This document shows positions 7,808 through 15,871 of a stretch of DNA of 64,000 nucleotides, piece by piece. Positions within the stretch are counted from its first letter, which is position 1; the number at the start of each line of letters is the position of its first letter. Below the pieces are notes generated by a model that saw nothing but the letters and a program-made list of their open reading frames with translations, did not search any database and was not told the DNA's origin. Origin of the DNA: Cryptosporangium phraense (GTDB lineage Bacteria > Actinomycetota > Actinomycetes > Mycobacteriales > Cryptosporangiaceae); NCBI RefSeq assembly GCF_006912135.1, contig NZ_VIRS01000008.1, positions 62,001 to 126,000 of the forward strand. The letters are read 5' to 3'. The translations under genes were made by a program, and so were the position numbers.

Positions 7808-10078
7808 ATGCCCGACACTGCCCTCCCGGCCGAGGTGAAACCCGAGCCGGGCCGCACCCACCCCGGCATCCGGGTCGAAGACATCGACGACCAGCGCCGC
7901 GCCGCGGCGTTCTCGGCGCACCGGCGTTCGGTCTGCCGCGACGAGCTCTGCCGGCTCTCCGCCGCCTGCGGGATCGGCTGGATCGTTCTCTACCAGCTTC
8001 TCGCCTGGGCGGCCGGTGGCACCTGGGCCGCGCCGCTCGTCACCGACGCGATCTACCTGCTGCCGATCGTCGCGGCCGCCGTCTTCGGCGTCTGGGCCGC
8101 GCGCAGTACGACGGGGCGGATCGCGATCGTCTGGCGCTGGCTGGCCGCGTCGACGATCTGCTGGCTGGTGGGCGAGGTGATCTGGAGCGTCTGGGGCGTC
8201 TGGCTGTCGTCCGACCGGGTCGCCGCGGCGGCCGAGACCGACGCCAAACTCCCCGAGGTCGGCATCGCGTTCACGGTGTCGTACGCGCTGCTGGTGCCGG
8301 CAGCCTGGTTCGGGTTCGTCTACACGCGCAAGCTCTGGCGGGCCCGCGCGCTGGTCGACGCGGCGCTGGTCGCGCTCGCGGTCGGCGCGGTCGGCTGGCG
8401 GCTGATCGGGTCGTCCGACCCGGTCGAGACCGACATCATCGCCGACCTGGCCTATCCGGCCATCGGGCTCGCGTTCCTGGTCGCGCTGGTCGGCGCCGGG
8501 CTGGCCCGCCACCGGGGGATCCCGTGCTCGATCCTGCTGGCGATCGTCGGTTATGGGTTCGGCGTCCTGGCCGACGCCGGTTACGCGTTCGCGGACGCGA
8601 ACAACTCGTTCTCGGACACGAGCCTGGTGAACGCCGGCTGGCAGGCCCAGGCCGTGTTCCTGACGCTCGGCGGGCTGGCCGCGGTGCGACATCCCGACGT
8701 GGAGCCGCCGGTCGAGCGGTTCGAGCACGACCGGGCGTTCGGCGCCGTGCTCGTGTCCGGGCTCTCGGTCGCGGTCCTGGTCGTCATCGACCAGGTGCGC
8801 AACCACAAAGTGGACTCGGTCTGGCTGCTGGTGACCGGCCTCGTCGTCGCCGGCCTCCTGGTACGTCAGGCGCTGACCACCCGCGAGCGGACGCGGCTCG
8901 CCCACCGCCTCGACGACGCACTCCGCGAGCAGCGCCGCACCGCGGTCACCGACGGCCTGACCGGCCTCTACAACCGGCCGTTCTTCCAGGCGCTCTTAGG
9001 GGTCGAGGCCCGCCGGGCCGCCCACGGCAGCGCCCGGGCCGGGCTGATCCTCGTCGATCTCGACTCGTTCGTCCGGATCAACGCGCACCACGGCCGGCCC
9101 GCAGGCGATTCGGTGCTGGTGCAGGTCGCCGACCGGCTGCGGATCGCCGCGCGCCCCGGTGACGTCCTGGCCCGCTACGGCGGTGACGAGTTCGCCTGTC
9201 TGCTTCCGCAGACCGACGAGGAGGCCGCGATGGAGGTCGCCGAACGCTTCCGGCAGGCCCTCCGGCGGACGACGATCGTCGTCGGCAGCAGCGCGTCGGT
9301 CGAGGTGACGGCCTCGTTCGGGGTGGCGACGACCGGCGGCCAGCCGGCCGAACACCCGGATGCCGACGTCGCTGAGCCCGTCCTCGACATGGAACGCCTG
9401 GTCCGGGACGCCGATCGCGCGCTCACCGACGCGAAGGAGCGCGGCGGCGACCGGGTCGTGGTGGCCGGGCGCGCCGATCGCCGGACGGTGGCCGACGACG
9501 CCGACGTGCCGCCCGAGCTGGCCTGGCTCGCCGACCGGGTCGACCGGGTGCTGTCCGACCACGAGCACAGCACGGCCGTGGCGCGGTGGTGTCTGCTGGT
9601 CGGGGGGTATCTCGCGCTCGATCACATCGAGTTGCGTCAGGTCGTCGCGGCCGGGCGGTTGCACGACATCGGGAAGTTCGGCGTGGGGGCGGCGATCCTG
9701 CGGAAGACCGAGCCGTTGACCGAGCCCGAGTGGGGGGCGTTGCGGTGTCATCCGGAGGAGGGGGCCCGGTTGTTGCGCGGGGTCGGGGGGCATGCGGCGC
9801 TGGCGCCGCTGGTGGCGGCTCACCACGAGCGGTGGGACGGGCTCGGGTATCCCGAGGGGATCAAGGGCGAGGCGATCCCGCTGGGGGCCCGGATCATCGC
9901 GGTCTGCGACAGCTGGGCCGCGATGCGCGTCGACCGCCCCTACGCCCCCGCCCTGGACCCGCGCTCGGCCCGCCACGAGATAGAACAGGCCCGAGGCACC
10001 CAATTCGACCCCATCGTCGTCGACGCCTTCCTAGCGTTGCTAGACCAAGACCTCATCGACGACCCGGCTCCGCTGTGA
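7808..10078 (+). CDS. Membrane GGDEF plus HD-GYP protein
   Basis: About 756 residues from ATG 7808 (MPDTALP). After a polar N-terminus there are about eight hydrophobic segments (~45-335), then a linker helix, a GGDEF domain with intact GGDEF (~457-461) preceded by RPGD five residues ahead (the inhibitory I-site RxxD), and a C-terminal HD-GYP domain with LHDIGK (~618) and HHERWDGLGYPEG (~670-682). GGDEF makes cyclic di-GMP from two GTP; HD-GYP hydrolyses it. Both active sites look complete, so the protein could do both, switched by the membrane sensor. It stands alone and overlaps the convergent VanZ-like gene by 39 bases. Confidence 0.9.
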   Translation: MPDTALPAEVKPEPGRTHPGIRVEDIDDQRRAAAFSAHRRSVCRDELCRLSAACGIGWIVLYQLLAWAAGGTWAAPLVTDAIYLLPIVAAAVFGVWAARSTTGRIAIVWRWLAASTICWLVGEVIWSVWGVWLSSDRVAAAAETDAKLPEVGIAFTVSYALLVPAAWFGFVYTRKLWRARALVDAALVALAVGAVGWRLIGSSDPVETDIIADLAYPAIGLAFLVALVGAGLARHRGIPCSILLAIVGYGFGVLADAGYAFADANNSFSDTSLVNAGWQAQAVFLTLGGLAAVRHPDVEPPVERFEHDRAFGAVLVSGLSVAVLVVIDQVRNHKVDSVWLLVTGLVVAGLLVRQALTTRERTRLAHRLDDALREQRRTAVTDGLTGLYNRPFFQALLGVEARRAAHGSARAGLILVDLDSFVRINAHHGRPAGDSVLVQVADRLRIAARPGDVLARYGGDEFACLLPQTDEEAAMEVAERFRQALRRTTIVVGSSASVEVTASFGVATTGGQPAEHPDADVAEPVLDMERLVRDADRALTDAKERGGDRVVVAGRADRRTVADDADVPPELAWLADRVDRVLSDHEHSTAVARWCLLVGGYLALDHIELRQVVAAGRLHDIGKFGVGAAILRKTEPLTEPEWGALRCHPEEGARLLRGVGGHAALAPLVAAHHERWDGLGYPEGIKGEAIPLGARIIAVCDSWAAMRVDRPYAPALDPRSARHEIEQARGTQFDPIVVDAFLALLDQDLIDDPAPL

Positions 10079-10546
10079 GACCAGCGCGGCGATCGCCGCG
10101 CCGGTCGTGTTGAGGAGGACGTCGTCGACGCTGGTCACTCGGCCGATGGCCAGGGCGTACTGCAGTAGTTCGACGACGACGGATCCGGCGCAGGCCAGGG
10201 CGGCCACCTGAGCCACCGAAACTCGCCACCGCAGCGGCGCGCAGAAGCCGAACGCGGCGAACACCAGCAGGTTCCCGCCGATCTGTTCGATCGCCGTGGA
10301 CGCCGACCCGAACGACAGCAGCCCGGCCAGCGGTACCGCCTCCACCGACCGCCCGGACCCCCGGGGCGTCAGGATCATCCACACCCACGGCGCCGTCCCG
10401 ACCACCATCCCGACCTCGGCGAACGAGTACCGCCAGCGATGCGCCGACCCACGCCGCCACCACGCCAGCGCGACCACGACCAGCGCGGCGGGCACCAGCG
10501 AAACCGCCGTCACCAGAACGACCCCGCTCCACGCCGCACCCACCAC
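10040..10546 (-). CDS. VanZ-like membrane protein
   Basis: 168 residues from GTG 10546, with four to five hydrophobic helices. The segment QIGGNLLVFAAFGF and later VVVELLQYALAIGRVTSVDDVLLNTTGA match the VanZ family (N-x3-F..G helix and the Glu-Q/D-D-x3-N region). VanZ was named for low-level teicoplanin resistance in enterococci; the actinobacterial homologues are of unknown function. The gene converges on the GGDEF/HD-GYP gene with a 39-base overlap and diverges from the pirin gene, sharing an 84-base promoter gap. Confidence 0.8.
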   Translation of the reverse strand: MVGAAWSGVVLVTAVSLVPAALVVVALAWWRRGSAHRWRYSFAEVGMVVGTAPWVWMILTPRGSGRSVEAVPLAGLLSFGSASTAIEQIGGNLLVFAAFGFCAPLRWRVSVAQVAALACAGSVVVELLQYALAIGRVTSVDDVLLNTTGAAIAALVSQRSRVVDEVLV

Positions 10547-10582
10547 GCGCGCATCGTGTCACAGCCCAAAAACCGGAAATGG

Positions 10583-10630
10583 TTGACACGTCATCTACAT
10601 TGAGGGAAGCAGCCAACCCAGGAGGCCGAC
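10583..10630 (+). promoter_or_regulatory. Candidate pirin leader region
   Basis: TTGACA at 10583-10588 is a perfect -35-like hexamer, overlapping an inverted repeat TGAC-AC-GTCA (10584-10593). No good -10 lies 17 bases downstream, so the promoter call is weak. AGGAGG at about 10619-10624 precedes the pirin ATG at 10631 by six bases. Confidence 0.35.
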
Positions 10631-11617
10631 ATGCCCGCCGTCACCGTCGAGAACCCGCTGGCCCTGCCGCGGCTCGCTCCCGTCGACCCGACCATCGACC
10701 GCCCGCGCGTCGTGACGAGCCTGACCACCGCACCCCAGGGCTACGAGGGCGAGGGCTTCCCGGTGCGCCGGGCGTTCGCCGGGGTCGACCTGCGCGCGCT
10801 CGACCCGTTCATTCACATGGACCAGATGGGCGAGGTCGAGTACGGCGCCGGTGAGCCCAAGGGCACCCCGTGGCACCCGCACCGGGGCTTCGAGACCGTC
10901 ACCTACATGATCGACGGCGAGATGGCCCACCAGGACTCCAACGGCGGCGGCGGCCTGATCACCAACGGCGACACCCAGTGGATGACCGCGGGCGGCGGGA
11001 TCCTGCACATCGAGACGCCACCCGAGCACCTGGTCGCCAGCGGCGGGCTGTTCCACGGCCTGCAGCTCTGGGTGAACCTGCCCAAGTCGCTGAAGTTCGC
11101 CCAGCCCCGCTACCAGGACATCCGTGGCAACAAGGTCGCGCTGCTGAGCAGCCCGGACGGCGGCGCGCTGCTGCGGGTCATCGCCGGCGAGCTGGCCGGT
11201 CACGCCGGTCCCGGCAGCACGCACACGCCGATCACGATCGTGCACGCGACGCTGAGCCCCGGCGCGAGCGTCACCGTGCCGTGGAACACCCAGTTCAACG
11301 CGCTCGCGTACGTCCTCGGCGGGGACGGCACGGTCGGCGCCAAGGCGCGCCCGATCCGGACCGGGCAGCTCGCGGTGCTGGAGGACGGCGACACGATCAC
11401 GCTCACCGCGAACCCCAAGCAGGAGTCGCGGACGCCGAACCTCGACGTCGTCCTGCTCGGCGGGCAGCCGATCCGGGAGCCGGTCGCGATGGCCGGGCCG
11501 TTCGTCATGAACACCCGGGCCGAGGTCGTCCAGGCCTTCGACGACTTCCGCGCCGGCCGCCTCGGCAGCATCCCGGCCGCCCACGGCGACGTGGTCGGCG
11601 AGACCGGCCAGAACTGA
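10631..11617 (+). CDS. Pirin-family cupin protein
   Basis: 328 residues with a strong AGGAGG six bases before ATG 10631. The N-terminal cupin has the pirin metal motif WHPHRGFETVTYMIDGEM with a following MAHQDSNG (three His and a Glu for Fe), and AGGGILHIE replaces the commoner GRGIVHSE. The second cupin and C-terminal part (LLGGQPIREPVAMAGPFVMN) are typical pirin. Bacterial pirins can act as quercetin 2,3-dioxygenases or as redox/enzyme regulators; the substrate here is unknown. Single gene, ended by a perfect hairpin. Confidence 0.9.
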   Translation: MPAVTVENPLALPRLAPVDPTIDRPRVVTSLTTAPQGYEGEGFPVRRAFAGVDLRALDPFIHMDQMGEVEYGAGEPKGTPWHPHRGFETVTYMIDGEMAHQDSNGGGGLITNGDTQWMTAGGGILHIETPPEHLVASGGLFHGLQLWVNLPKSLKFAQPRYQDIRGNKVALLSSPDGGALLRVIAGELAGHAGPGSTHTPITIVHATLSPGASVTVPWNTQFNALAYVLGGDGTVGAKARPIRTGQLAVLEDGDTITLTANPKQESRTPNLDVVLLGGQPIREPVAMAGPFVMNTRAEVVQAFDDFRAGRLGSIPAAHGDVVGETGQN

Positions 11618-11630
11618 CCCCCGCACGCAC

Positions 11631-11666
11631 CGAGGCCCCGGATCGCACGAGCGATCCGGGGCCTCG
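11631..11666. terminator. Bidirectional terminator hairpin
   Basis: A perfect 16-bp stem (11631-11646 with 11651-11666) closed by the loop acga, lying between the pirin stop and the convergent antiporter stop. There is no long T run, as is usual in high-GC actinobacteria, but placement between convergent genes strongly suggests termination in both directions. Confidence 0.8.
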
Positions 11667-11677
11667 CCGTTCGGTCC

Positions 11678-12931
11678 CTACCGAGCGACCCCCGCCCCGG
11701 CCTCTTCAGGAGCTTCCGACGAGGACGACTCGACCTCGTCCGGCGCCGGCCCGGTCGGCACCGGCAGCAGCCGCGCCGGGACGAACCGCGACAGCCACTC
11801 CGTCCGCACCACCGCGAGCGGCCCGATGATGGCCAGCACCAGCACGTAGCCGGCCGCGAACGCCGCCACCCGCGGATCGAGCCCGGCCCCGAGCGCCAGC
11901 GTCCCGAGCACGATCGAGAACTCGCCCCGGGTCAGCACCGTCACCGCGACGTTGGTCCCGGCCCGCCGGTCGTACCCGTACAGCCGGGCCGCGCCGAGCC
12001 CGGCCACCAGGTTCAGCACGATCGTCAGCACGACCGCGATCACGATCGGCACCGCCACCGACACCACGTCACCCGGGTCGATCGTCAGCCCGAACGTGAA
12101 GAAGAACAGCGCGGCGAACGCGTCACGCAGCGGATGCACCAGGCGGGTCACCCTTGAGGCGTGCGGGGTCGACCCGATCACCAGGCCGATCATGAACGCG
12201 CCGATCGCGTCCGAGACCCCGAGCTCCTCGGCCGCGCCCGCGGCCACGACCGCCAGCCCGACGAACATCACGACCAGCAGCTCGTCGGCCCGCACGTCCA
12301 GCAGCCGCGACACGAGCCGCGACCCCCACCGGGCCAGCCCGAACAGCACCACCAGGAACAGGAACGCGACACCGAACTGCCCAGCCGCGGCCCAGAACGA
12401 CGAAGCGTCCCCCAGAACCGGCTGCAGAGCCGCCAGATAGAACGCCAGGAACACGTCCTCGACCACGATGATGCCGAGGATCAGCCGGGACTCCGGGTTC
12501 CGGAGCCGTCCGAGCTCGATCAGCAGTTTGCTGACGATCGCCGACGAGGAGATCCCGACGATCCCGGCCAGCACCAGCGCCTCCCGGGTGCCCCAGCCGA
12601 GCGCGAACCCGAAGGCCAGCCCACCACCGATGTTGAGCACCAGGTACCCGACTCCGGCGATCAGCAGACGCCGTCCGCCGTTGACCAGGTCGTCGAGATG
12701 GAATTCCAGCCCCAGGTAGAAGAGCAGGAACACCAGGCCGAGCGTCGAGAGCAGCTTGAACTCGGACGGGTCCGAGACCAGCGCGAGCCCCGGCGTGTGC
12801 GGCCCGAGCAGCACTCCGGCCAGGATGAACAGGGGAATCGTGGGCAGCCCGATCTTCGCGCCGAGCCGCGCCAGTATGCCGGCGGCGAGGAACGCACCAC
12901 CGAGCGCCAACAGGATTTCCGCCGTATGCAT
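11678..12931 (-). CDS. CPA2 cation:proton antiporter
   Basis: 417 residues from ATG 12931, which overlaps the SecDF stop by one base (TGATG); the frame stays open further upstream only as a shadow of secDF. About twelve transmembrane helices. GVLLGPHTPGL (helix 2-3) and GISSSAIVSKLLIELG are the Kef/CPA2 signatures, and ILGIIVVEDVFLAFY carries the acidic ion-binding pair region. There is no RCK/TrkA-N domain after the last helix, only a ~30-residue acidic Ser/Glu tail. It should exchange Na+ or K+ for H+ across the membrane. Translational coupling to a proton-driven SecDF is notable. Confidence 0.88.
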   Translation of the reverse strand: MHTAEILLALGGAFLAAGILARLGAKIGLPTIPLFILAGVLLGPHTPGLALVSDPSEFKLLSTLGLVFLLFYLGLEFHLDDLVNGGRRLLIAGVGYLVLNIGGGLAFGFALGWGTREALVLAGIVGISSSAIVSKLLIELGRLRNPESRLILGIIVVEDVFLAFYLAALQPVLGDASSFWAAAGQFGVAFLFLVVLFGLARWGSRLVSRLLDVRADELLVVMFVGLAVVAAGAAEELGVSDAIGAFMIGLVIGSTPHASRVTRLVHPLRDAFAALFFFTFGLTIDPGDVVSVAVPIVIAVVLTIVLNLVAGLGAARLYGYDRRAGTNVAVTVLTRGEFSIVLGTLALGAGLDPRVAAFAAGYVLVLAIIGPLAVVRTEWLSRFVPARLLPVPTGPAPDEVESSSSEAPEEAGAGVAR

Positions 12932-15288
12932 CAAACCACCGCCCCACTGCCAGTACGAACAGGCTTTTTCGCCACGGAAGGCCGCGAAGAACGGCCCGGC
13001 CAGCGGCTCTCCAGCACGACGGCCAGCGGCGTCGCGGTCAACGCGGACGACGCCGTCCCGACGACGACCCCGACGAGCAACGCGATCGCGAAGTCGGTCA
13101 GCGAATCCCCACCGAGCACCGCCAGCGCGGTCAGGATGAACAGCGCCCCGAGCCCGGTGTTCACCGTGCGTGGCACGGTCTGCAGCACAGCCTCGTTGGC
13201 CACGTCCGCGAACGGCGTGCGCCGCGCCGCCCCGCGCCACCGCTCACGCACCCGGTCGAAGATCACGACCGAGTCGTTCACCGAGTACCCGATCACGGTC
13301 AGCAGCGCGGCCAGGAACACTCCGTCGAGGGACTTCCCGAGCCAGGCGAACAACCCGACCACGATCACGACGTCGTGCAACATCGCCACGACCGACGACA
13401 CGGCGAACGTCCACCGGAACCGGATCGCCAGGTACGCGACCTGCGCCAGCAGCGCGACCCCGAGCCCGATCAGCGCCTTGACCCGCAGCTCCGACCCCAG
13501 CGAAGGTCCGACCTGCTCGTCCCGGACCCGCTCGACCGACCCGCCCACGGTTTCGAGCGCGGCCCGGATCCGCTGCTCGGACTCGTCGGAGATCTGCCCG
13601 GTCCGGACCGACAGGTCCGAGTCCCCGGACTCCACCACGACGGCCCGCGGGAACCCCGCGTCGGCCACCGCCTCCCGGGCGGCCGAGATCGAGACCGGCG
13701 AGGACGTCGTGTACTCCATCAGCCGCCCGCCGGTGAACTCCACGCCGAGGTTCAGCCCCCGGCCGAAGATCCCGATCAGCGCCACCACGACCAGCACGCC
13801 CGACACGGTGAGGAACACCCGCCGGTGGCGCATCAGGTCGAAGTTGCGCCGGGTGATCCATCGTTGGACCCGGCCCGGCCCGGCCAGCCCGGTCCAGGCC
13901 GGGTGCCGACGCACCCACGGCACCGCGATCAACAGCTCCATGAGGACGCGGGTGAACAGCAGCGCGCTGACCATCGAGGCGAGCACCCCGATCGACAGCG
14001 TCACCCCGAACCCGCGCACCGGCCCGGAGGCCAGCCAGAACAGGAGCCCGGCGGCCAGCAGCGTGGTCACGTTCGAGTCGGCGATCGCCGACAGCGAGTT
14101 CTTGAACCCGCCGCCGACCGCGGCCCGCAGACCACGCGAGACCTCCTCCCGGGAGCGCTCGAAGATCAGCACGCACCCGTCGATCGCCATCCCGATCGCC
14201 AGCACGAAACCGGCCAGGCCGGGCAGCGTCAGCGTCGCGCCGAGCGCGGTCAGCACCCCGTACGAGAGCACGCCGTACCCGGCCAGCGCGATGGCCGCGA
14301 CCAGCCCGGACAGCCGGTACACGAGCAGCAGGAAGCCGATCGTCAGCGCGACCCCGATCACCGCGGCCTGCGCGCTGGCCCGGATCGCGTCGGCGCCGAG
14401 CGTCGGACCGACCGTCCGTTGCTCGACAGTCTCCACCGGCACCGGCAGCGCACCGGCCTTCACCAGCAGCGCCAGGTCGTTGGCCTCGGCCTTGGAGAAC
14501 GATCCGGTGATCTGCGTCGATCCGCCGGTGATCCCGACGTTGCACCGGACGTCCTCGCCGACCTGCGGCGCGGACACGATCTCCTGGTCGAGGACGATCG
14601 CCACCCGCCGTTGCGGGTCCCCGGAGGGGAAGCAGGCCGCGTCGCCGGTGACGGTCTCCCACGCGCGTTCCCCCGCGCCCCGGAAGTCGACGGTGACGAA
14701 CCAGCCGAGTCCGCTGGTCGCGTCGAACGACGCCGCCGCGTCGGCGATCCCCTCCCCGGTCAGCGCGGCCGGCCCCAGGCGCAGGGGCGCTCCCGACTCG
14801 TCGGTGAGCGTGAGCCCCGTCCCCGGCTCCGCCGGTGATGACGCTGAGGGGGCCGGCGTCGGGGGTGCGGTCGAAGGCGCGGCTCCCGGGGACGGCGCCG
14901 AGCTCGCGTCGGGAGCCGGCGTGGCCCCGGCCTGGTCGTAGCCGAGGACCGGGCGGACCGTGAGCTGCGCGGTCCGGCCGATGACCGCGGCGGCCTCGGC
15001 CGGGTCCTGGACGCCGGGCAGCTCGACGATGATCCGGTTGGAACCGGAGCGGGTGATCGTCGGCTCGGTCACGCCGAGTGCGTCGATCCGGCGGCGGAGC
15101 ACCTCGACCGTGCGATCGGTCGCCTCGGCGTCGGCCTTCGTGGTCGAGGTGTCTTTCGTCTCCAGCACGATCTGGGTCCCACCGCGGAGGTCGAGGCCCA
15201 GCCGGGGGCTGGAGGTGATGGTCAGGTAGACAGCTGTGCCGAGAATGACGCACGCGAGCACCGCGCGCGCCAAGTTGGCGCGGGACAT
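12931..15288 (-). CDS. secDF: Fused SecD-SecF translocase accessory protein
   Basis: 785 residues combining SecD (~1-440) and SecF (~460-770). SecD: one N-terminal helix, LGLDLRGGTQIVLE, a periplasmic P1 domain interrupted by a Pro/Ala/Ser insert (~120-150), then six-helix bundle with AIGMAIDGCVLIFERSREE. SecF: LGVEFTGGRLMEY and VIGYSVNDSVVIFDRVRER. SecDF uses the proton gradient to pull proteins out of the SecYEG channel. The conserved Asp of SecD is present, but the usual Ala-Asn after it (DANV) is Gly-Cys. Most actinobacteria have separate secD and secF in the secDF-yajC-apt locus, so this is probably a second, fused copy. The stop overlaps the antiporter start. Confidence 0.88.
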   Translation of the reverse strand: MSRANLARAVLACVILGTAVYLTITSSPRLGLDLRGGTQIVLETKDTSTTKADAEATDRTVEVLRRRIDALGVTEPTITRSGSNRIIVELPGVQDPAEAAAVIGRTAQLTVRPVLGYDQAGATPAPDASSAPSPGAAPSTAPPTPAPSASSPAEPGTGLTLTDESGAPLRLGPAALTGEGIADAAASFDATSGLGWFVTVDFRGAGERAWETVTGDAACFPSGDPQRRVAIVLDQEIVSAPQVGEDVRCNVGITGGSTQITGSFSKAEANDLALLVKAGALPVPVETVEQRTVGPTLGADAIRASAQAAVIGVALTIGFLLLVYRLSGLVAAIALAGYGVLSYGVLTALGATLTLPGLAGFVLAIGMAIDGCVLIFERSREEVSRGLRAAVGGGFKNSLSAIADSNVTTLLAAGLLFWLASGPVRGFGVTLSIGVLASMVSALLFTRVLMELLIAVPWVRRHPAWTGLAGPGRVQRWITRRNFDLMRHRRVFLTVSGVLVVVALIGIFGRGLNLGVEFTGGRLMEYTTSSPVSISAAREAVADAGFPRAVVVESGDSDLSVRTGQISDESEQRIRAALETVGGSVERVRDEQVGPSLGSELRVKALIGLGVALLAQVAYLAIRFRWTFAVSSVVAMLHDVVIVVGLFAWLGKSLDGVFLAALLTVIGYSVNDSVVIFDRVRERWRGAARRTPFADVANEAVLQTVPRTVNTGLGALFILTALAVLGGDSLTDFAIALLVGVVVGTASSALTATPLAVVLESRWPGRSSRPSVAKKPVRTGSGAVV

Positions 15289-15349
15289 GGATTTCCTCCG
15301 GACGAAGGCGAACCGGCCACGCGCTGGTCAGCAGCGCGCGCCGGACGGC

Positions 15350-15790
15350 TCAGAGACGTCCGGAGGTGGGAGGAGCTCGAGTTTCGGGGAGGCCGGCGAC
15401 GGCCGGCGGGCCGCGGGTCGGTGCGCTGGTCAGCGCCCGCCCGACCGGGATCAGCAACGGGGCCAGCGCCAGCAGCGCGGCCAGGGTGCCGGACGGGAGC
15501 CCGTCCAGCGGCGCGCGCAACGCGGCCACCGACGCCGGGGCCGAGTTCTCGCCCGAGCGCGGCGCGACGGTGTGGGTCACGGTGCGGGTCGCCGCCGGGC
15601 GGCTACGTCCGGCGGTGCCGGAGTACGACGCGGAGTGCGGAGCCAGCGCCACCGCCGGCCCGGCGCCGTTCAGGCCCGCGCCGCCGAAGCCGGTCGAGGC
15701 CCCGGCCGGTGCGGCCGCCGCGCCCAGGCCGGCTGCCGCCAGCACGGCCGCGCACAGCGCGAAGACCAGCCGCAACGTGATTCGGCGCAC
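15350..15790 (-). CDS. Small secreted/membrane protein of unknown function
   Basis: 146 residues from GTG 15790; a TTG three codons upstream is an alternative. The N-terminus RRITLRLVFALCAAVLAAAG followed by PAGAS is a clear signal peptide. Then comes a Gly/Ala/Ser-rich mature part without domains and a second hydrophobic stretch (LAALLALAPLLIPVG) near residue 115 before a Pro/Arg tail, so it may be anchored at its C-terminus. It lies 61 bases upstream of secDF on the same strand. No family recognised; an overlapping plus-strand frame looks like its shadow. Confidence 0.5.
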   Translation of the reverse strand: MRRITLRLVFALCAAVLAAAGLGAAAAPAGASTGFGGAGLNGAGPAVALAPHSASYSGTAGRSRPAATRTVTHTVAPRSGENSAPASVAALRAPLDGLPSGTLAALLALAPLLIPVGRALTSAPTRGPPAVAGLPETRAPPTSGRL

Positions 15791-15871
15791 GCCTCGCAAC
15801 GACCGGAGCGGTCGCGTGTCGAGCGCGTGCGTGGGCGGCAGAGGAGGTCCTCTCGAAGTTGGGCGGTACCC

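Noticed and set aside
12161-14941. Long plus-strand frame over the antiporter and SecDF genes
   Set aside because: Sequence is low-complexity Thr/Arg/Pro, whereas the minus strand encodes complete membrane proteins with known motifs.
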